A stretch of 64,000 nucleotides of DNA from Blastococcus sp. TF02A-26 (GCF_003319125.1 NZ_QOHG01000002.1:282185-346184); one strand, 5' to 3'. Positions 39,941 to 49,147 are shown, numbered from the stretch's first letter. Notes: generated by a model not told the origin, from the letters alone. Program-made: numbers and translations.

Positions 39941-41193
39941 TGGGCGCTCCCGGTGAGCACCGGCAGGCCCAGGACGCCGCCGTCGGCGGGGGCACCGGGT
40001 CGCGGCCCGGCGGGGGCGGCCCCACCGAACAGCGACTCGAGGAGCTCCTCGAGATCGGGCCTGCCGTTGCCGTTGAGGTCGTCGATGGTCCCGTCGTTGC
40101 CGGGGTCACCGGACAGCAGCCGCAGGCAGATCTGGTCGGTGGGCGGCAGCGTGAGGAAGTCGGCCAGGGTGTTGAGCGAGATGCCGGCGACGTTGAGCCG
40201 GCCCGCCGTCCCGAGCAGCTGGCACACGACGACCTCCGGGCTGGTCGAGCCGAGCGAGTTGTCGCGGGTGTCGAGGGTCCCGTAGTCCGGGTTGTAGGCG
40301 TGCGCCACGTTGCCCAGCGCCGCCGGGGCGACGTCGAGGATCTCGGCCAGCGCCTGCCGCTGCTGCACCAGCGTGAGCGTGACGTCGGCCAGCCGGTCGA
40401 CGTTGGTGGTCAGCAGGTCGGTGTTGGTCTGCACGAAGGTCGCGATCTCCCCGAGGGCGTTCGAGAGCAGCTGCACCGCTGCCGCCAGGTCGGCCCGCTC
40501 CGCCTCCAGCTGGGAGGCCACCGCCGCCATGTTGTCGTTGAACTGGCCCACCTGGGCGTCGATCGTCGCCAGCGCCGAGGTGAAGGTCTGCAGCTCGTCG
40601 ATGGAGCCGAAGAGGTCGTCCCGGTTCTCCGCCAGCGTCTCGACCGCCTGGGAGAACCCGGTCAGGGTCCGGTTCAGCGCCTCGCCGTTGCCGTCGAGGT
40701 TGGCCGCACCGACCTCGAGCAGGTCGTCCAGGGCGCCGTTCTGGTTGGCACCGGTGGGGCCCAGCGCCGCGGAGAGCTCGTCCAGCGCGCCGTAGACCGC
40801 GTCGAGCTCCACCGGGGTGGCGGTGCGGTCCAGGCCCAGCTCGGCGCCGTCGGCCATCGTCTCGCCGCCGCTGTAGACGGGGGCGAACTGCACGTACCGG
40901 TCGGAGACCAGCGACGGCGCGAGGATGACCGCGTCGGCGTCGGCCGGGATGTCGTAGCCCTCGTCGACCATCATCTCGACCTTGACGCGGTCGCCCATCG
41001 GGACGACCTCGGTGATCTCGCCGACGTCGATGCCGAGGATCCGCACGTCGCCGCCCTCGTAGATCCCGACGGCCTGGGTGAAGTAGGCGGTGACCCGGTA
41101 CTGGTCGGCAGGCCGCAGGACGGTCCAGCCGATCGCGCCGATCAGCACCAGCGCGGCGGCGATCGCGACCCCGCGCTGCAGCGAGCCGCTCAC
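39937..41193 (-). CDS. mceD: Mce family protein MceD
   Basis: At 418 residues from a GTG at 41193 with a strong AGGAGGA site. It has an N-terminal anchor (GVAIAAALVLIGAIGWTVL), an MCE domain (YRVTAYFTQAVGIYEGGDVRILGIDVGEITEV) and a long helical domain. Unusually, the C-terminus has a calcium-loop-like segment DLNGNGRPDLEE (encoded about 40043-40080). The frame is open to 41286, but the 41193 start fits the overlapping-stop pattern of the operon. Confidence 0.88.
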   Translation of the reverse strand: MSGSLQRGVAIAAALVLIGAIGWTVLRPADQYRVTAYFTQAVGIYEGGDVRILGIDVGEITEVVPMGDRVKVEMMVDEGYDIPADADAVILAPSLVSDRYVQFAPVYSGGETMADGAELGLDRTATPVELDAVYGALDELSAALGPTGANQNGALDDLLEVGAANLDGNGEALNRTLTGFSQAVETLAENRDDLFGSIDELQTFTSALATIDAQVGQFNDNMAAVASQLEAERADLAAAVQLLSNALGEIATFVQTNTDLLTTNVDRLADVTLTLVQQRQALAEILDVAPAALGNVAHAYNPDYGTLDTRDNSLGSTSPEVVVCQLLGTAGRLNVAGISLNTLADFLTLPPTDQICLRLLSGDPGNDGTIDDLNGNGRPDLEELLESLFGGAAPAGPRPGAPADGGVLGLPVLTGSAQ

Positions 41194-41273
41194 GAGTCCT
41201 CCTCGCCGGCGCTCGTCGGCCGCGTCCGCGGCACCGCTGCCCTGCCCTCGCATGAGCTCGCGAGCTCGCTCAT
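41190..41273 (-). CDS. 27-codon bridge ORF between mceC and mceD
   Basis: The ATG overlaps the mceC stop (ATGA) and the TGA overlaps the mceD GTG start (GTGA), so it links the two genes with the same 4-nt overlaps used elsewhere in the operon. It begins MSELASSCEGRAAVP and has no recognisable motif. It may exist only for translational coupling, or be chance in the 76-nt junction. It contains the palindrome GAGCTCGCGAGCTC. Confidence 0.35.
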   Translation of the reverse strand: MSELASSCEGRAAVPRTRPTSAGEEDS

Positions 41274-42301
41274 GAGCCACCGTCACAGGTGACCAGGCCG
41301 CCGGGGACCTGCGTGGTGGAGCCGCAGACGATCGAGCCCACCACCCCGGGCAGCAGGTTCTCCACGAAGCTGTCGAACCAGCGGCCGCTGCCCAGCGTGT
41401 TGGTGAAGACGCGGACGAACGGGGCGAAGTTCTCCACGGTCTCCCCCAGGGCGGTCCGGTTGCGGGACAGGATGTCGGTCACGGTGGCCAGCTGCTGCAG
41501 GGCCGGGGTCAGCGCCTCGCGGTTGTCGGCGACCAGACCGGCCAGCTGGTCCGAGAGCAGCTGGGTGTTGGTCAGGATCGAGTCGATCAGCTGGCGCCGC
41601 GCCTGCACCTCCTCCAGCAGCGTGTTGGAGTCGACGATCAGCCGGGTGAACTCGCCGTTGCGGTCGGCGAGGACGGCGGAGACGTCACGGGTCGCCGAGA
41701 GCAGCCGCTCGAGCTCGGCGTCGCGCGAGGCGATCGTGTCCGACAGCCGGGCGAGGCCCTCGAGCGAGGCCTGCACCTCGTCCGGCGTCTCGGCGAAGGT
41801 GTCGGCGAGCACCTCGAACGACGACGCCAGCTGCCCGGTGTCGATCTCCTCCACGGTGGTGGAGAGGTCGGCGAACGCCTCGACGACGTCGTAGGGCGAG
41901 GCGGTCCGCTCCAGCGGGATCCGGTCGTCGGGGTCGAGCTCCTCGCTGCCCCGGGGGACCAGCGCGAGGAACTTGGCGCCCAGCACGGTCTCGATGCGGA
42001 TCGCGGCCTGCGACCGGTCCCCGACGAAGGCGTCCTCCACGCGGAACTCCACGGTCACCGCGCCGTCCTCCAGGCGCAGCTCCTCCACCTGGCCGACCTT
42101 CACGCCGGCGATGCGGACCGGGTCGTCGGGGCGCAGCCCCGCCGCCTCGGAGAACTGCGCGGAGTAGACCGTGCCGCCGCCGATGAACGGCAGGGACTGG
42201 GCGTTGAACGCCAGCAGGACCAGCAGGGCGATCACGCCGAGGCTGATCGAGCCGATCACGACCGGGTTCCGGTCGCGGAAGGGCTTCGGGTGGCGGGCCA
42301 T
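41270..42301 (-). CDS. mceC: Mce family protein MceC
   Basis: At 343 residues, its N-terminal anchor VVIGSISLGVIALLVLLAFNAQSL is followed by YSAQFSEAAGLRPDDPVRIAGVKVGQVEELRL, the MCE domain, and a helical region. The ATG at 42301 overlaps the mceB stop by one base (TGATG). The start is confirmed by the usual RNPVVIG leader. Assignment as C is by position. Confidence 0.9.
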   Translation of the reverse strand: MARHPKPFRDRNPVVIGSISLGVIALLVLLAFNAQSLPFIGGGTVYSAQFSEAAGLRPDDPVRIAGVKVGQVEELRLEDGAVTVEFRVEDAFVGDRSQAAIRIETVLGAKFLALVPRGSEELDPDDRIPLERTASPYDVVEAFADLSTTVEEIDTGQLASSFEVLADTFAETPDEVQASLEGLARLSDTIASRDAELERLLSATRDVSAVLADRNGEFTRLIVDSNTLLEEVQARRQLIDSILTNTQLLSDQLAGLVADNREALTPALQQLATVTDILSRNRTALGETVENFAPFVRVFTNTLGSGRWFDSFVENLLPGVVGSIVCGSTTQVPGGLVTCDGGS

Positions 42302-43338
42302 CAGCACCCCTCCGCGCCGCTGGAGAACCCGCCGGGCGGGATCTCCTCGCCCTCGGTCTGCCCGGGCAGGACGGCGTAGCCCGACGCCGAGCACAGGTAG
42401 AAGTTGAACCAGCTCCCGTTGACCGCGGTGCGGGTGATCAGGTCGATCTTCGTGGGTGCCAGCTGCAGGAAGTCCTCCACGATGTCCCCCGTGTCGGCCA
42501 GGTTGCCGGCGAGGTCACCGAGGGCCTGGATGTCGGCGGCGAGCGGCGGCCGGGCCTGCTCCAGGAAGCCGGTCGTCGTCGCGGCCAGGGTGTCGATGGT
42601 CTGCAGGGAGTCGAAGATCGCCGTCCGGTCGTCGGCCAGCCCGGTGACGAACTGCTGCAGGCTGATCACCAGCGAGGAGAGCTGCTCGTCGCGCGCGGCG
42701 ACGGTGCCCATGACGGTCGTCAGGTTGTCGATCAGGCTGCCGATGACGGCGTCGCGGTCGGCCAGGGACGTCGACAGCGAGCCGACGTGGCCCAGGAGGC
42801 TCTCCACCGTTCCGGCCTCGCCCTGGAAGACCTGGATGATCTCGTAGGAGAGCCGGTTGACGTCCGTCGGCGACAGGGCCTGGAACAGCGGCTGGAAGCC
42901 GCCGAAGAGGGTGGTCAGGTCCAGCGCGGGCTTGGTCTGCGTGAGCGGGATGGTGTCGCCCTCGTCCAGCCGGTCCCCCCCGGAGCCGTCGCCCTCGCTG
43001 AGCGCGATGTAGCGCTGCCCGACGAGGTTCCGGTAGCGGATGGTGGCCTGCACCCCGCTGGGCAGCGGGACGTCGGCGTCGACCTCCAGCCCGACCTCCG
43101 CGACCGGGGTCTCCCGGCCCTCGGCCAGACCGATGTCGGTCACCTGGCCGACCCGCACACCGGCGATGCGCACCTCGTCGCCCTCGACGAGACCGGCCAC
43201 GTCGGTGAACTGGGCGCGGTAGGCGAGCTGCTCGCCGTAGCCGGCGTTGGTGATCGTGGCGATCAGGACGTAGCTGGCCAGGATGGTGACCAGCGCGAAC
43301 ACGGCCAGCTTCGTCAGCGGCGCGACCAGCGACTTCAC
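42301..43338 (-). CDS. mceB: Mce family protein MceB
   Basis: At 345 residues, it has an N-terminal anchor (LAVFALVTILASYVLIATITNAGYG) and an MCE domain (YRAQFTDVAGLVEGDEVRIAGVRVGQVTDIGL). Its helical domain contains ALSPTDVNRLSYEIIQVFQGEAGTVESLL, a well-kept MceB segment. The GTG at 43338 overlaps the mceA stop by 4 nt. Confidence 0.9.
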   Translation of the reverse strand: MKSLVAPLTKLAVFALVTILASYVLIATITNAGYGEQLAYRAQFTDVAGLVEGDEVRIAGVRVGQVTDIGLAEGRETPVAEVGLEVDADVPLPSGVQATIRYRNLVGQRYIALSEGDGSGGDRLDEGDTIPLTQTKPALDLTTLFGGFQPLFQALSPTDVNRLSYEIIQVFQGEAGTVESLLGHVGSLSTSLADRDAVIGSLIDNLTTVMGTVAARDEQLSSLVISLQQFVTGLADDRTAIFDSLQTIDTLAATTTGFLEQARPPLAADIQALGDLAGNLADTGDIVEDFLQLAPTKIDLITRTAVNGSWFNFYLCSASGYAVLPGQTEGEEIPPGGFSSGAEGC

Positions 43339-44723
43339 GGGATCAGCACCTGGCTCCCCCGCAGTAGCGGCGTCAGGGCCGAGGCGGCCAGGTCGGTGAC
43401 GTCGTCGGGGTCGGTCCCGGTCTGGTACCCGATCATGCTGCGGACGAAGTCCAGTTCTGCGGTCGATCCCGTGAGCTGGCCGGGCACCCGGTTGCCCGCC
43501 GTCCCACCGGGGTTCGGGTCGTTGGCGTCCGGGGGCACGTCGTCGGGGCCACGGCCGCCCAGGCAGCGCGGGTTGCCGGAGAAGGGGTTGTCCACCGAGT
43601 CCACGCCGTCCTCGGGCGGCTGGGGGCAGTAGTACTCGCCCCGCTCGGTCGCCGCGATGATGCCGTCGATGTCCTCCAGCCCCTGGCAGTCCGGGCCGGA
43701 GCTGTCGAGGTAGGCGGGCTGGTCACCGGGCTGGTACGGGTTCCGCGGCGGGAGCGTCACCACGATGTTCAGGTTCAGCGCCGGGTCGCCGTCGCCGCCG
43801 AAGGCCTCGGTGATCATCGGGTTGAACCGGGAGAGCCCGTTGAGCAGGCACGGGTAGATGGGCGAGTACTCGGCGAACAGCCCGAGCACCGGTCGTGACG
43901 ACGCGGCCAGCGAGATCAGGTTCTCCTCGTTGCGCTCGAGGAACTCCGCCGCCGTGGTCGAGGAGGCGTCGACGACCGTGAAGGTCCGGCGCAGCTGCTC
44001 GGACTGGTCCACCAGGGTGTCCGCGGTGATCGAGATGTTGTCCAGGACGGCCAGCAGGTCGTCGGCGGCCGACTCGTAGGTGTCGGCGAAGTCGGCGAGC
44101 GCGGAGATGTCGTGCTGGATGTCGGGCAGGACCGTGTTCAGCTCCTCGACGTAGTCCCCGATGCTCGCCAGGTTCTCGCCGAGCGACTCGCCACGGCCGC
44201 GCAGCGCGCCGGCGACGGCGGCCAGCGTGTAGCTGAGGTCCTGCGGCTCGACGGCCTGCAGCAGCGGCAGCAGGTCGTCGATGACCCGCTGGAGCTCGAT
44301 CGCGTTCTCCGTCCGGTCCTGGCCGATGACGTCGCCGTCGGCCAGCCGCTCCTCCGCGGGCTGGTCGGGCAGCTGCAGGGCGACGTAGCGCTCGCCGAAC
44401 AGCGTCTTGGGCAGCAGCCGGGCGGAGACGTCGGCCGGGATCTGGTCGAGGTACTGCGGCCGGATGGCGAGCTCGATCGTCGCGCCCTCCGCGCTGGCCT
44501 CGACGTCGCGCACCTCGCCGACGATCATGCCGCGCACCTTGACGTCGGAGGCCTCCTGCAGCTGGTTGCCGGCGGTGTCGGTCTCCAGCGTGACGCGGGC
44601 GAAGTCGGTGAACGCCTTGTTGTAGAGCGCCACCGTCAGACCGAGCAGCAGCGCCAGGACGACCAGGAAGGCCAGCCCCTGCAGGCGACGGCGGACGACC
44701 GCTCCACGTGCCACCCCACTCAC
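43335..44723 (-). CDS. mceA: Mce family protein MceA
   Basis: At 462 residues, it has an anchor (GLAFLVVLALLLGLTVALYN), an MCE domain (VTLETDTAGNQLQEASDVKVRGMIVGEVRDVEA) and a helical tunnel region (IELQRVIDDLLPLLQAVEPQDLSYTLAAVAGALRGRG). A long C-terminal extension follows with several cysteines (YPCLLNG, GPDCQGL, YYCPQPP, PRCLGG). The GTG at 44723 overlaps the yrbEB stop. It is the first MCE protein of the operon. Confidence 0.9.
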   Translation of the reverse strand: MSGVARGAVVRRRLQGLAFLVVLALLLGLTVALYNKAFTDFARVTLETDTAGNQLQEASDVKVRGMIVGEVRDVEASAEGATIELAIRPQYLDQIPADVSARLLPKTLFGERYVALQLPDQPAEERLADGDVIGQDRTENAIELQRVIDDLLPLLQAVEPQDLSYTLAAVAGALRGRGESLGENLASIGDYVEELNTVLPDIQHDISALADFADTYESAADDLLAVLDNISITADTLVDQSEQLRRTFTVVDASSTTAAEFLERNEENLISLAASSRPVLGLFAEYSPIYPCLLNGLSRFNPMITEAFGGDGDPALNLNIVVTLPPRNPYQPGDQPAYLDSSGPDCQGLEDIDGIIAATERGEYYCPQPPEDGVDSVDNPFSGNPRCLGGRGPDDVPPDANDPNPGGTAGNRVPGQLTGSTAELDFVRSMIGYQTGTDPDDVTDLAASALTPLLRGSQVLIP

Positions 44724-45595
44724 CCCGCGATCCGGACGGTCGTCGTCGAGCCCCAGATGGCCAGCGACAGGAACAGGTCGATGACCATCACGGCCACGAT
44801 CGAGAAACGGACGGCGCGGCCGACGGCCAGGCCCACACCGGCCGGGCCGCCGGAGGCCCGGTACCCGTAGTAGCAGTGGCTGAGGATGATCACGACGGCG
44901 AAGACGAGCACCTTGACGAAGGACCAGAGCACGTCCTGCGGTGGCAGGAACAGGTTGAAGTAGTGGTCGTAGGTGCCCGCGGACTGCGCATACGCCTGCG
45001 TGGTGATGGTCCTGGTGGCGAAGTAACTGCTCAGCAGGCCGATCACGTACAGCGGGATGACGGCGATGAAGCCGGCGACGATGCGGGTGGTCACCAGGAA
45101 CGGCAGCGAGGGCACGCCCATGACCTCGAGGGCGTCGATCTCCTCGTTGATCCGCATGGCGCCGATCTGCGCGGTGAAGCCGCACCCGACCGTCGCCGAC
45201 AGCGCCAGCCCGGCGACCAGCGGGGCGATCTCCCGGGTGTTGAAGTACGCCGAGAGGAAGCCCGTGAACGCCGAGGTGCCCAGCTGGTCCAGCGCCTGGT
45301 AGCCCTGCAGCCCGACCTCGGTGCCGGTGAAGAAGGAGAGGAAGGCGATGACGCCGACGGTGCCGCCGATGACGGCGAGGGCACCGGTCCCGAAGGTCAC
45401 CTCGGCCAGCAGCCGGGCGACCTCCTTCTTGTAGCGGCGCAGCGTGCGCGGGGTCCAGCCCAGCGCCTTGCCGTAGAAGCCGAGCTGGTCACCGAGGTCC
45501 TCGAGGGTGTCCATCGGCCGCTTGTAGACGGTGCGGACCGCCTTGCGGACGCCGACACGGAGGCGGTCGACCGGGTTGAGCAGCGCCACCGTCAC
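44720..45595 (-). CDS. yrbEB: YrbE/MlaE-type permease B of the mce transporter
   Basis: At 291 residues, it is an integral membrane permease of the MlaE family with about five helices. GALAVIGGTVGVIAFLSFFTGTEVGLQGYQALDQLGTSAFTGFLSAYFNTREIAPLVAGLALSATVGCGFTAQIGAMRINEEIDALEVMG contains the EEIDALEVMG coupling motif that contacts the ATPase. It forms the inner-membrane channel with YrbEA. It overlaps its neighbours by 4 nt on each side. Confidence 0.93.
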   Translation of the reverse strand: MTVALLNPVDRLRVGVRKAVRTVYKRPMDTLEDLGDQLGFYGKALGWTPRTLRRYKKEVARLLAEVTFGTGALAVIGGTVGVIAFLSFFTGTEVGLQGYQALDQLGTSAFTGFLSAYFNTREIAPLVAGLALSATVGCGFTAQIGAMRINEEIDALEVMGVPSLPFLVTTRIVAGFIAVIPLYVIGLLSSYFATRTITTQAYAQSAGTYDHYFNLFLPPQDVLWSFVKVLVFAVVIILSHCYYGYRASGGPAGVGLAVGRAVRFSIVAVMVIDLFLSLAIWGSTTTVRIAG

Positions 45596-46407
45596 GCCCC
45601 CTTCGGCGGGACGAGCTGGAAGTACAGCGCCGTCAGGACGAAGTTGACCGCGAACAGCAGCAGGAACGTGATGACCACCGACTGGTTCACCGCGTCACCG
45701 ACGCCCTTGGGCCCACCGCCGGCTCTCAGTCCCTTGTAGGACGCCACGATGCCGGCGATCATCCCGAATATCAGGGCCTTCACCTCGCCCGACCAGAAGT
45801 CCTCCACCTGCGCCAGTGCGCCGAAGGAGGCCAGGTAGGCGCCCGGCGTGCCGCCCTGGAGGACGACGTTGAAGAAGTACCCGCCGGCCACGCCGACGAC
45901 GCTGACCAGCCCGTTGAGCAGGGTCGCCACGAGCATCGCGGCGAGCACCCGGGGCACGACGAGCCGCTGGATCGGGCTGATGCCCAGCACTTCCATGGCG
46001 TCGATCTCGTCGCGGATCTTCCGCGCCCCGAGGTCGGCGCAGATCGCCGAACCACCGGCGCCGGCGATGAGCAGCGCGGTGACGATGGGGCTGGCCTCGC
46101 GCAGCACGGCGAGCACCGACGCCGAGCCGGTGAACGACTGGGCGCCGAGCTGGCGGGTCAGCGACCCCAGTTGCAGGGCGATGACGGCGCCGAACGGGAT
46201 CGCCACGAGCGCGGTCGGCAGGATCGTCACGCTCGCGACGAACCACGTCTGCTGCACGAACTCGCGGAACTGGAAGGGGCGCTTGGGCAGGGCACGCGCC
46301 ACGTCGAGCGCGAACGCGAAGAGGTTGCCGCTGGCCCGCAGCGGGCGGACCGGGGAGAGCTTGCCGTCGAGCAGCCCGGGGGCCTTCGGCTTGTCGGTGG
46401 CCGTCAC
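45592..46407 (-). CDS. yrbEA: YrbE/MlaE-type permease A of the mce transporter
   Basis: At 271 residues, it is the partner of YrbEB. VREASPIVTALLIAGAGGSAICADLGARKIRDEIDAMEVLGISPIQRLVVPRVLA carries the DEIDAMEVLG coupling helix. About five hydrophobic segments are present. Its start overlaps the ATPase stop by 4 nt, indicating tight coupling. Confidence 0.93.
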   Translation of the reverse strand: MTATDKPKAPGLLDGKLSPVRPLRASGNLFAFALDVARALPKRPFQFREFVQQTWFVASVTILPTALVAIPFGAVIALQLGSLTRQLGAQSFTGSASVLAVLREASPIVTALLIAGAGGSAICADLGARKIRDEIDAMEVLGISPIQRLVVPRVLAAMLVATLLNGLVSVVGVAGGYFFNVVLQGGTPGAYLASFGALAQVEDFWSGEVKALIFGMIAGIVASYKGLRAGGGPKGVGDAVNQSVVITFLLLFAVNFVLTALYFQLVPPKGA

Positions 46408-47531
46408 GACCGGGACCGCGACGTGGGCAGCACCGCGGTGTGCGCCCCCGCGGGGACCCCGTCCGGCTCCCAGTGCCGGCCCCCGGCACCCGGGGTGGGC
46501 TCGAAGACGCCGGCGTCGGCCTGGGCCAGGAGGTCCTCGGGCAGGGAGGCGCGGATGGCCTCGGCGGTGTCGGCGTCGAAGGTGTGCAGCATCCGCGCCA
46601 CCCGCTCCTGGCGGCGCCGCTGCGCCTTGCGCTCGGGCAGGCCGGGGGACGGCTCCAGCTGCGGGGGGACGGCGTCCCCGCCGCTGGCGCCCTTGGGGCC
46701 CACGCCGTTGTGCTGGTCGCCGCCGCGCGCCTCGAGGGCCGCCATCTCGGCCTCGACCTGGGCGACGTCCTTCTCCTCGCTCATGCCGATGGGACCCTCG
46801 CGCCGGCCGTTGAGGAACTGCCGGACGACGGGCTCCTGGCTGGTCAGCAGCTGCTCGCGCGGCCCGAACATCGCCAGGTGCCGGCGGAAGAGCAGACCCA
46901 GGTTGTCCGGCACGGTGCGGGCGGTGCCGATGTCGTGGGTGACGATGAGGAAGGTGGCGTCGATCTGCGCGTTCAGGTCGACGATCAGCTGGTTCAGGTA
47001 GGCCACGCGGACCGGGTCGAGACCGGAGTCCGGCTCGTCGAACAGGATGATCTCGGGGTCCAGCACCAGCGCCCGGGCCAGCCCGGCGCGCTTGCGCATA
47101 CCGCCGGAGATCTCCCCCGGGAGCTTCCCCTCGGCGCCCTGCAGACCGACCATGTCCATCTTCTCGAGGACGATCCGCTTGATGTCGGACTCGCTCTTCT
47201 TCGTGTGCTCGCGCAGCGGGAAGGCGATGTTGTCGAAGAGGTTCATCGACCCGAAGAGGGCGCCGTCCTGGAAGAGGACGCCGAACAGCTTGCGCACCTC
47301 GTACAGCCGGTGCTCGCTGGTCCGGACGATGTCGGTGTCGCTGATGAAGATCGAACCGCGCTCGGGCTTGAGCAGACCGACCAGCGACTTGAGGAAGACC
47401 GACTTGCCGGTGCCGGACGGCCCGAGCAGCACGGAGATCTCGCCGGGCGGCAGGGTGAGCGTGACATCGCTCCAGATGTTCTGGCTGCCGAACGACTTCG
47501 TCAGCCCCTCGACACGGACCTCGACGCCCAC
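46404..47531 (-). CDS. mkl: Mce transporter ATPase (MlaF/Mkl-like)
   Basis: At 375 residues from a GTG at 47531, 5 nt after GAGGAGGG. Walker A LLGPSGTGKSVFLKSL, the signature ISGGMRKRAGLARAL, Walker B IILFDEPDSGLDP and the switch His in VTHDIG are intact. The ABC domain ends near residue 250. About 120 further residues form a charged, partly disordered tail. In mycobacteria the related MceG/Mkl is a shared ATPase encoded apart from the mce operons; here it leads the operon. Confidence 0.93.
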   Translation of the reverse strand: MGVEVRVEGLTKSFGSQNIWSDVTLTLPPGEISVLLGPSGTGKSVFLKSLVGLLKPERGSIFISDTDIVRTSEHRLYEVRKLFGVLFQDGALFGSMNLFDNIAFPLREHTKKSESDIKRIVLEKMDMVGLQGAEGKLPGEISGGMRKRAGLARALVLDPEIILFDEPDSGLDPVRVAYLNQLIVDLNAQIDATFLIVTHDIGTARTVPDNLGLLFRRHLAMFGPREQLLTSQEPVVRQFLNGRREGPIGMSEEKDVAQVEAEMAALEARGGDQHNGVGPKGASGGDAVPPQLEPSPGLPERKAQRRRQERVARMLHTFDADTAEAIRASLPEDLLAQADAGVFEPTPGAGGRHWEPDGVPAGAHTAVLPTSRSRS

Positions 47532-47768
47532 GTCGACCCTCCTCTGTTCACCGGCTGCGCTGCCGGCCCCCGACACGCCGTCCGCACCGTGGAGCCACGG
47601 CAGTGTGCACCCGCTCCGCGTGCGGTGCACGCCGAACGGGACCTCCGTGCTTCTACTGGCGAGTAACGACGCCGAACGCCCAGAGGTTACGTGCATCACG
47701 GGAATCGTGTGGCGCGGGTCGCCCCACGAATCGATCGGGCGACACGCGCACGGGTCTGCGGAGACGCG
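47532..47768 (-). promoter_or_regulatory. Upstream region of the mce operon
   Basis: This spacer between the rplL terminator and the operon's first gene must hold the mce promoter, but no convincing -35/-10 pair is visible. It does contain an inverted repeat GTAAC-N18-GTTAC (about 47663-47690) that could be an operator. The frame open on the minus strand to 47699 lacks ABC-protein similarity. Confidence 0.4.
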
Positions 47769-47804
47769 ACAGGGGCCGCCCTCCGGGTGGAGGACGGCCC
47801 CTGT
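47769..47804 (-). terminator. Terminator after rplL
   Basis: ACAGGGGCCGCCCTCC pairs with 47789-47804 (one G.U pair) around a 4-nt loop, 46 nt after the rplL stop. It separates rplJL from the mce operon. Confidence 0.75.
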
Positions 47805-47849
47805 GGGTACTGCGGTGGTGCTACCCGGCGACGAGGCGCCGGGGAGGGG

Positions 47850-48242
47850 TCACTTGACGGTGACGGTGGCGCCGGCGCCCTCGAGGGCGGCCTTGGCCTT
47901 CTCGGCGGCGTCCTTCGCGACCTTCTCCAGGACCGGCTTCGGCGCGCCGTCGACCAGGTCCTTGGCCTCCTTGAGGCCGAGCGAGGTCAGGCCGCGCACC
48001 TCCTTGATGACCTGGATCTTCTTGTCGCCGGCGCTCTCGAGGATGACGTCGAACTCGTCCTGCTCGGGGGCGGCCTCGGCGGCACCGCCGCCACCACCGG
48101 CGGCCGGGGCGGCCGCGACGGCGACGGGGGCAGCCGCGGTGACCTCGAAGGTCTCCTCGAACTGCTTCACGAAGTCGGACAGCTCGAGCAGCGTCATCTC
48201 CTTGAACGCGTCGAGCAGCTCCGTGGTGGAAAGCTTGGCCAT
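47850..48242 (-). CDS. rplL: 50S ribosomal protein L7/L12
   Basis: At 130 residues, it is the stalk protein that recruits translational GTPases. The N-terminal dimerisation helix ([35 protein letters not shown]), an Ala/Gly hinge and the C-terminal EKTEFDVIL-like [41 protein letters not shown] domain are present. It is 17 nt after rplJ. Confidence 0.98.
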   Translation of the reverse strand: MAKLSTTELLDAFKEMTLLELSDFVKQFEETFEVTAAAPVAVAAAPAAGGGGGAAEAAPEQDEFDVILESAGDKKIQVIKEVRGLTSLGLKEAKDLVDGAPKPVLEKVAKDAAEKAKAALEGAGATVTVK

Positions 48243-48259
48243 GGTCGTCTCCTTCTGGG

Positions 48260-48868
48260 TCAGTCGGTGCTGGCCGCGGCGTCGGCGGCGTCAGCGTTGT
48301 CGGGGGTGGTGTCTGCAGCAGCGGTGTCGGCGGCAGGAGCGGCGGAGTCGTCGGCGGACTCCTTCTTCTCCTGCAGCGCGGCGGCCAGGCGGGCGACCTG
48401 CGACAGCGGGGCCTGGAACAGGCCGGCGGCCTTGGTCAGGTTGCCCTTCATCGCGCCGGCCAGCTTGGCCAGGAGCACCTCGCGGGGCTCGACGTCGGCC
48501 AGGGCGGTGACCTCGGCGGGCGAGACCGTACGGCCCTCGACGACGCCACCCTTGACCACGAGGTTCGGGTTGGCGCGCGCGAAGTCACGGATGGCCTTGG
48601 CGGCCTCGACGACGTCACCCTCGATGAAGGCGATCGCGGTCGGGCCGTTCAGCAGCGGGCCCAGGTCGGTGTGGCCGACCGAGTCCGCCGCCCGCTTCGT
48701 CAGGGTGTTCTTGACGACGGCGTAGCTGCTGCCCGCACCGAGGGAACGACGCAGCTGGGTCAGCTGCGCCACGGTGAGCCCGCGGTACTCGGTGAGCACT
48801 GCCGCGCTGGACTTCTGGAACCGCTCGGTGATCTCGTCGATCACCGCGGCCTTGGCCTGCGTGGGCAC
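48260..48868 (-). CDS. rplJ: 50S ribosomal protein L10
   Basis: At 202 residues from a GTG at 48868 with AGAGGAGG upstream. It anchors L7/L12 dimers. [37 protein letters not shown] and [17 protein letters not shown] are canonical. An Asp/Ala-rich tail of about 30 residues is appended. It leads the rplJL operon and, with L12, represses its own translation in many bacteria. Confidence 0.97.
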   Translation of the reverse strand: MPTQAKAAVIDEITERFQKSSAAVLTEYRGLTVAQLTQLRRSLGAGSSYAVVKNTLTKRAADSVGHTDLGPLLNGPTAIAFIEGDVVEAAKAIRDFARANPNLVVKGGVVEGRTVSPAEVTALADVEPREVLLAKLAGAMKGNLTKAAGLFQAPLSQVARLAAALQEKKESADDSAAPAADTAAADTTPDNADAADAAASTD

Positions 48869-49147
48869 GGGGCCTCCTCTCGTCTGTCGGGCGACCACAG
48901 GACGCTGCACGACGACGATCTCCGGCCCGGAGACGACGAACGCCCCGGCGCAGGCGCACGGGGCGAGGGCGGGCAGGAGAGCACCCGCGATCGAACCGTC
49001 CTCCTGCGCGGGCCGCCCGGGTGACTCCGGGACCTTCGATCGCACGCGGACGTGCGACGACCAGCGGTCGTGGGGGGAACATCGACAAGGGTACACGCGC
49101 CCGTACCGCTCCCGGCCGGGGGTCGCGGGAGCCGGCGCCGGACGCGC
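48869..49147 (-). promoter_or_regulatory. rplJL promoter and L10-leader region
   Basis: It is a 279-nt gap between the rplA terminator and rplJ. A TACCCT -10-like hexamer lies at about 49090-49095 without a good -35. The leader contains a CGCCCCG/CGGGGCG hairpin (48941-48965). Bacterial rplJ leaders commonly bind L10-L12 for feedback; the position fits, but the binding fold was not demonstrated. Confidence 0.4.

Noticed and set aside
46404..47699. Longer mce ATPase beginning at 47699
   Set aside because: The extra 56 residues lack ABC similarity, while the GTG at 47531 has a strong ribosome binding site and directly precedes the conserved domain.
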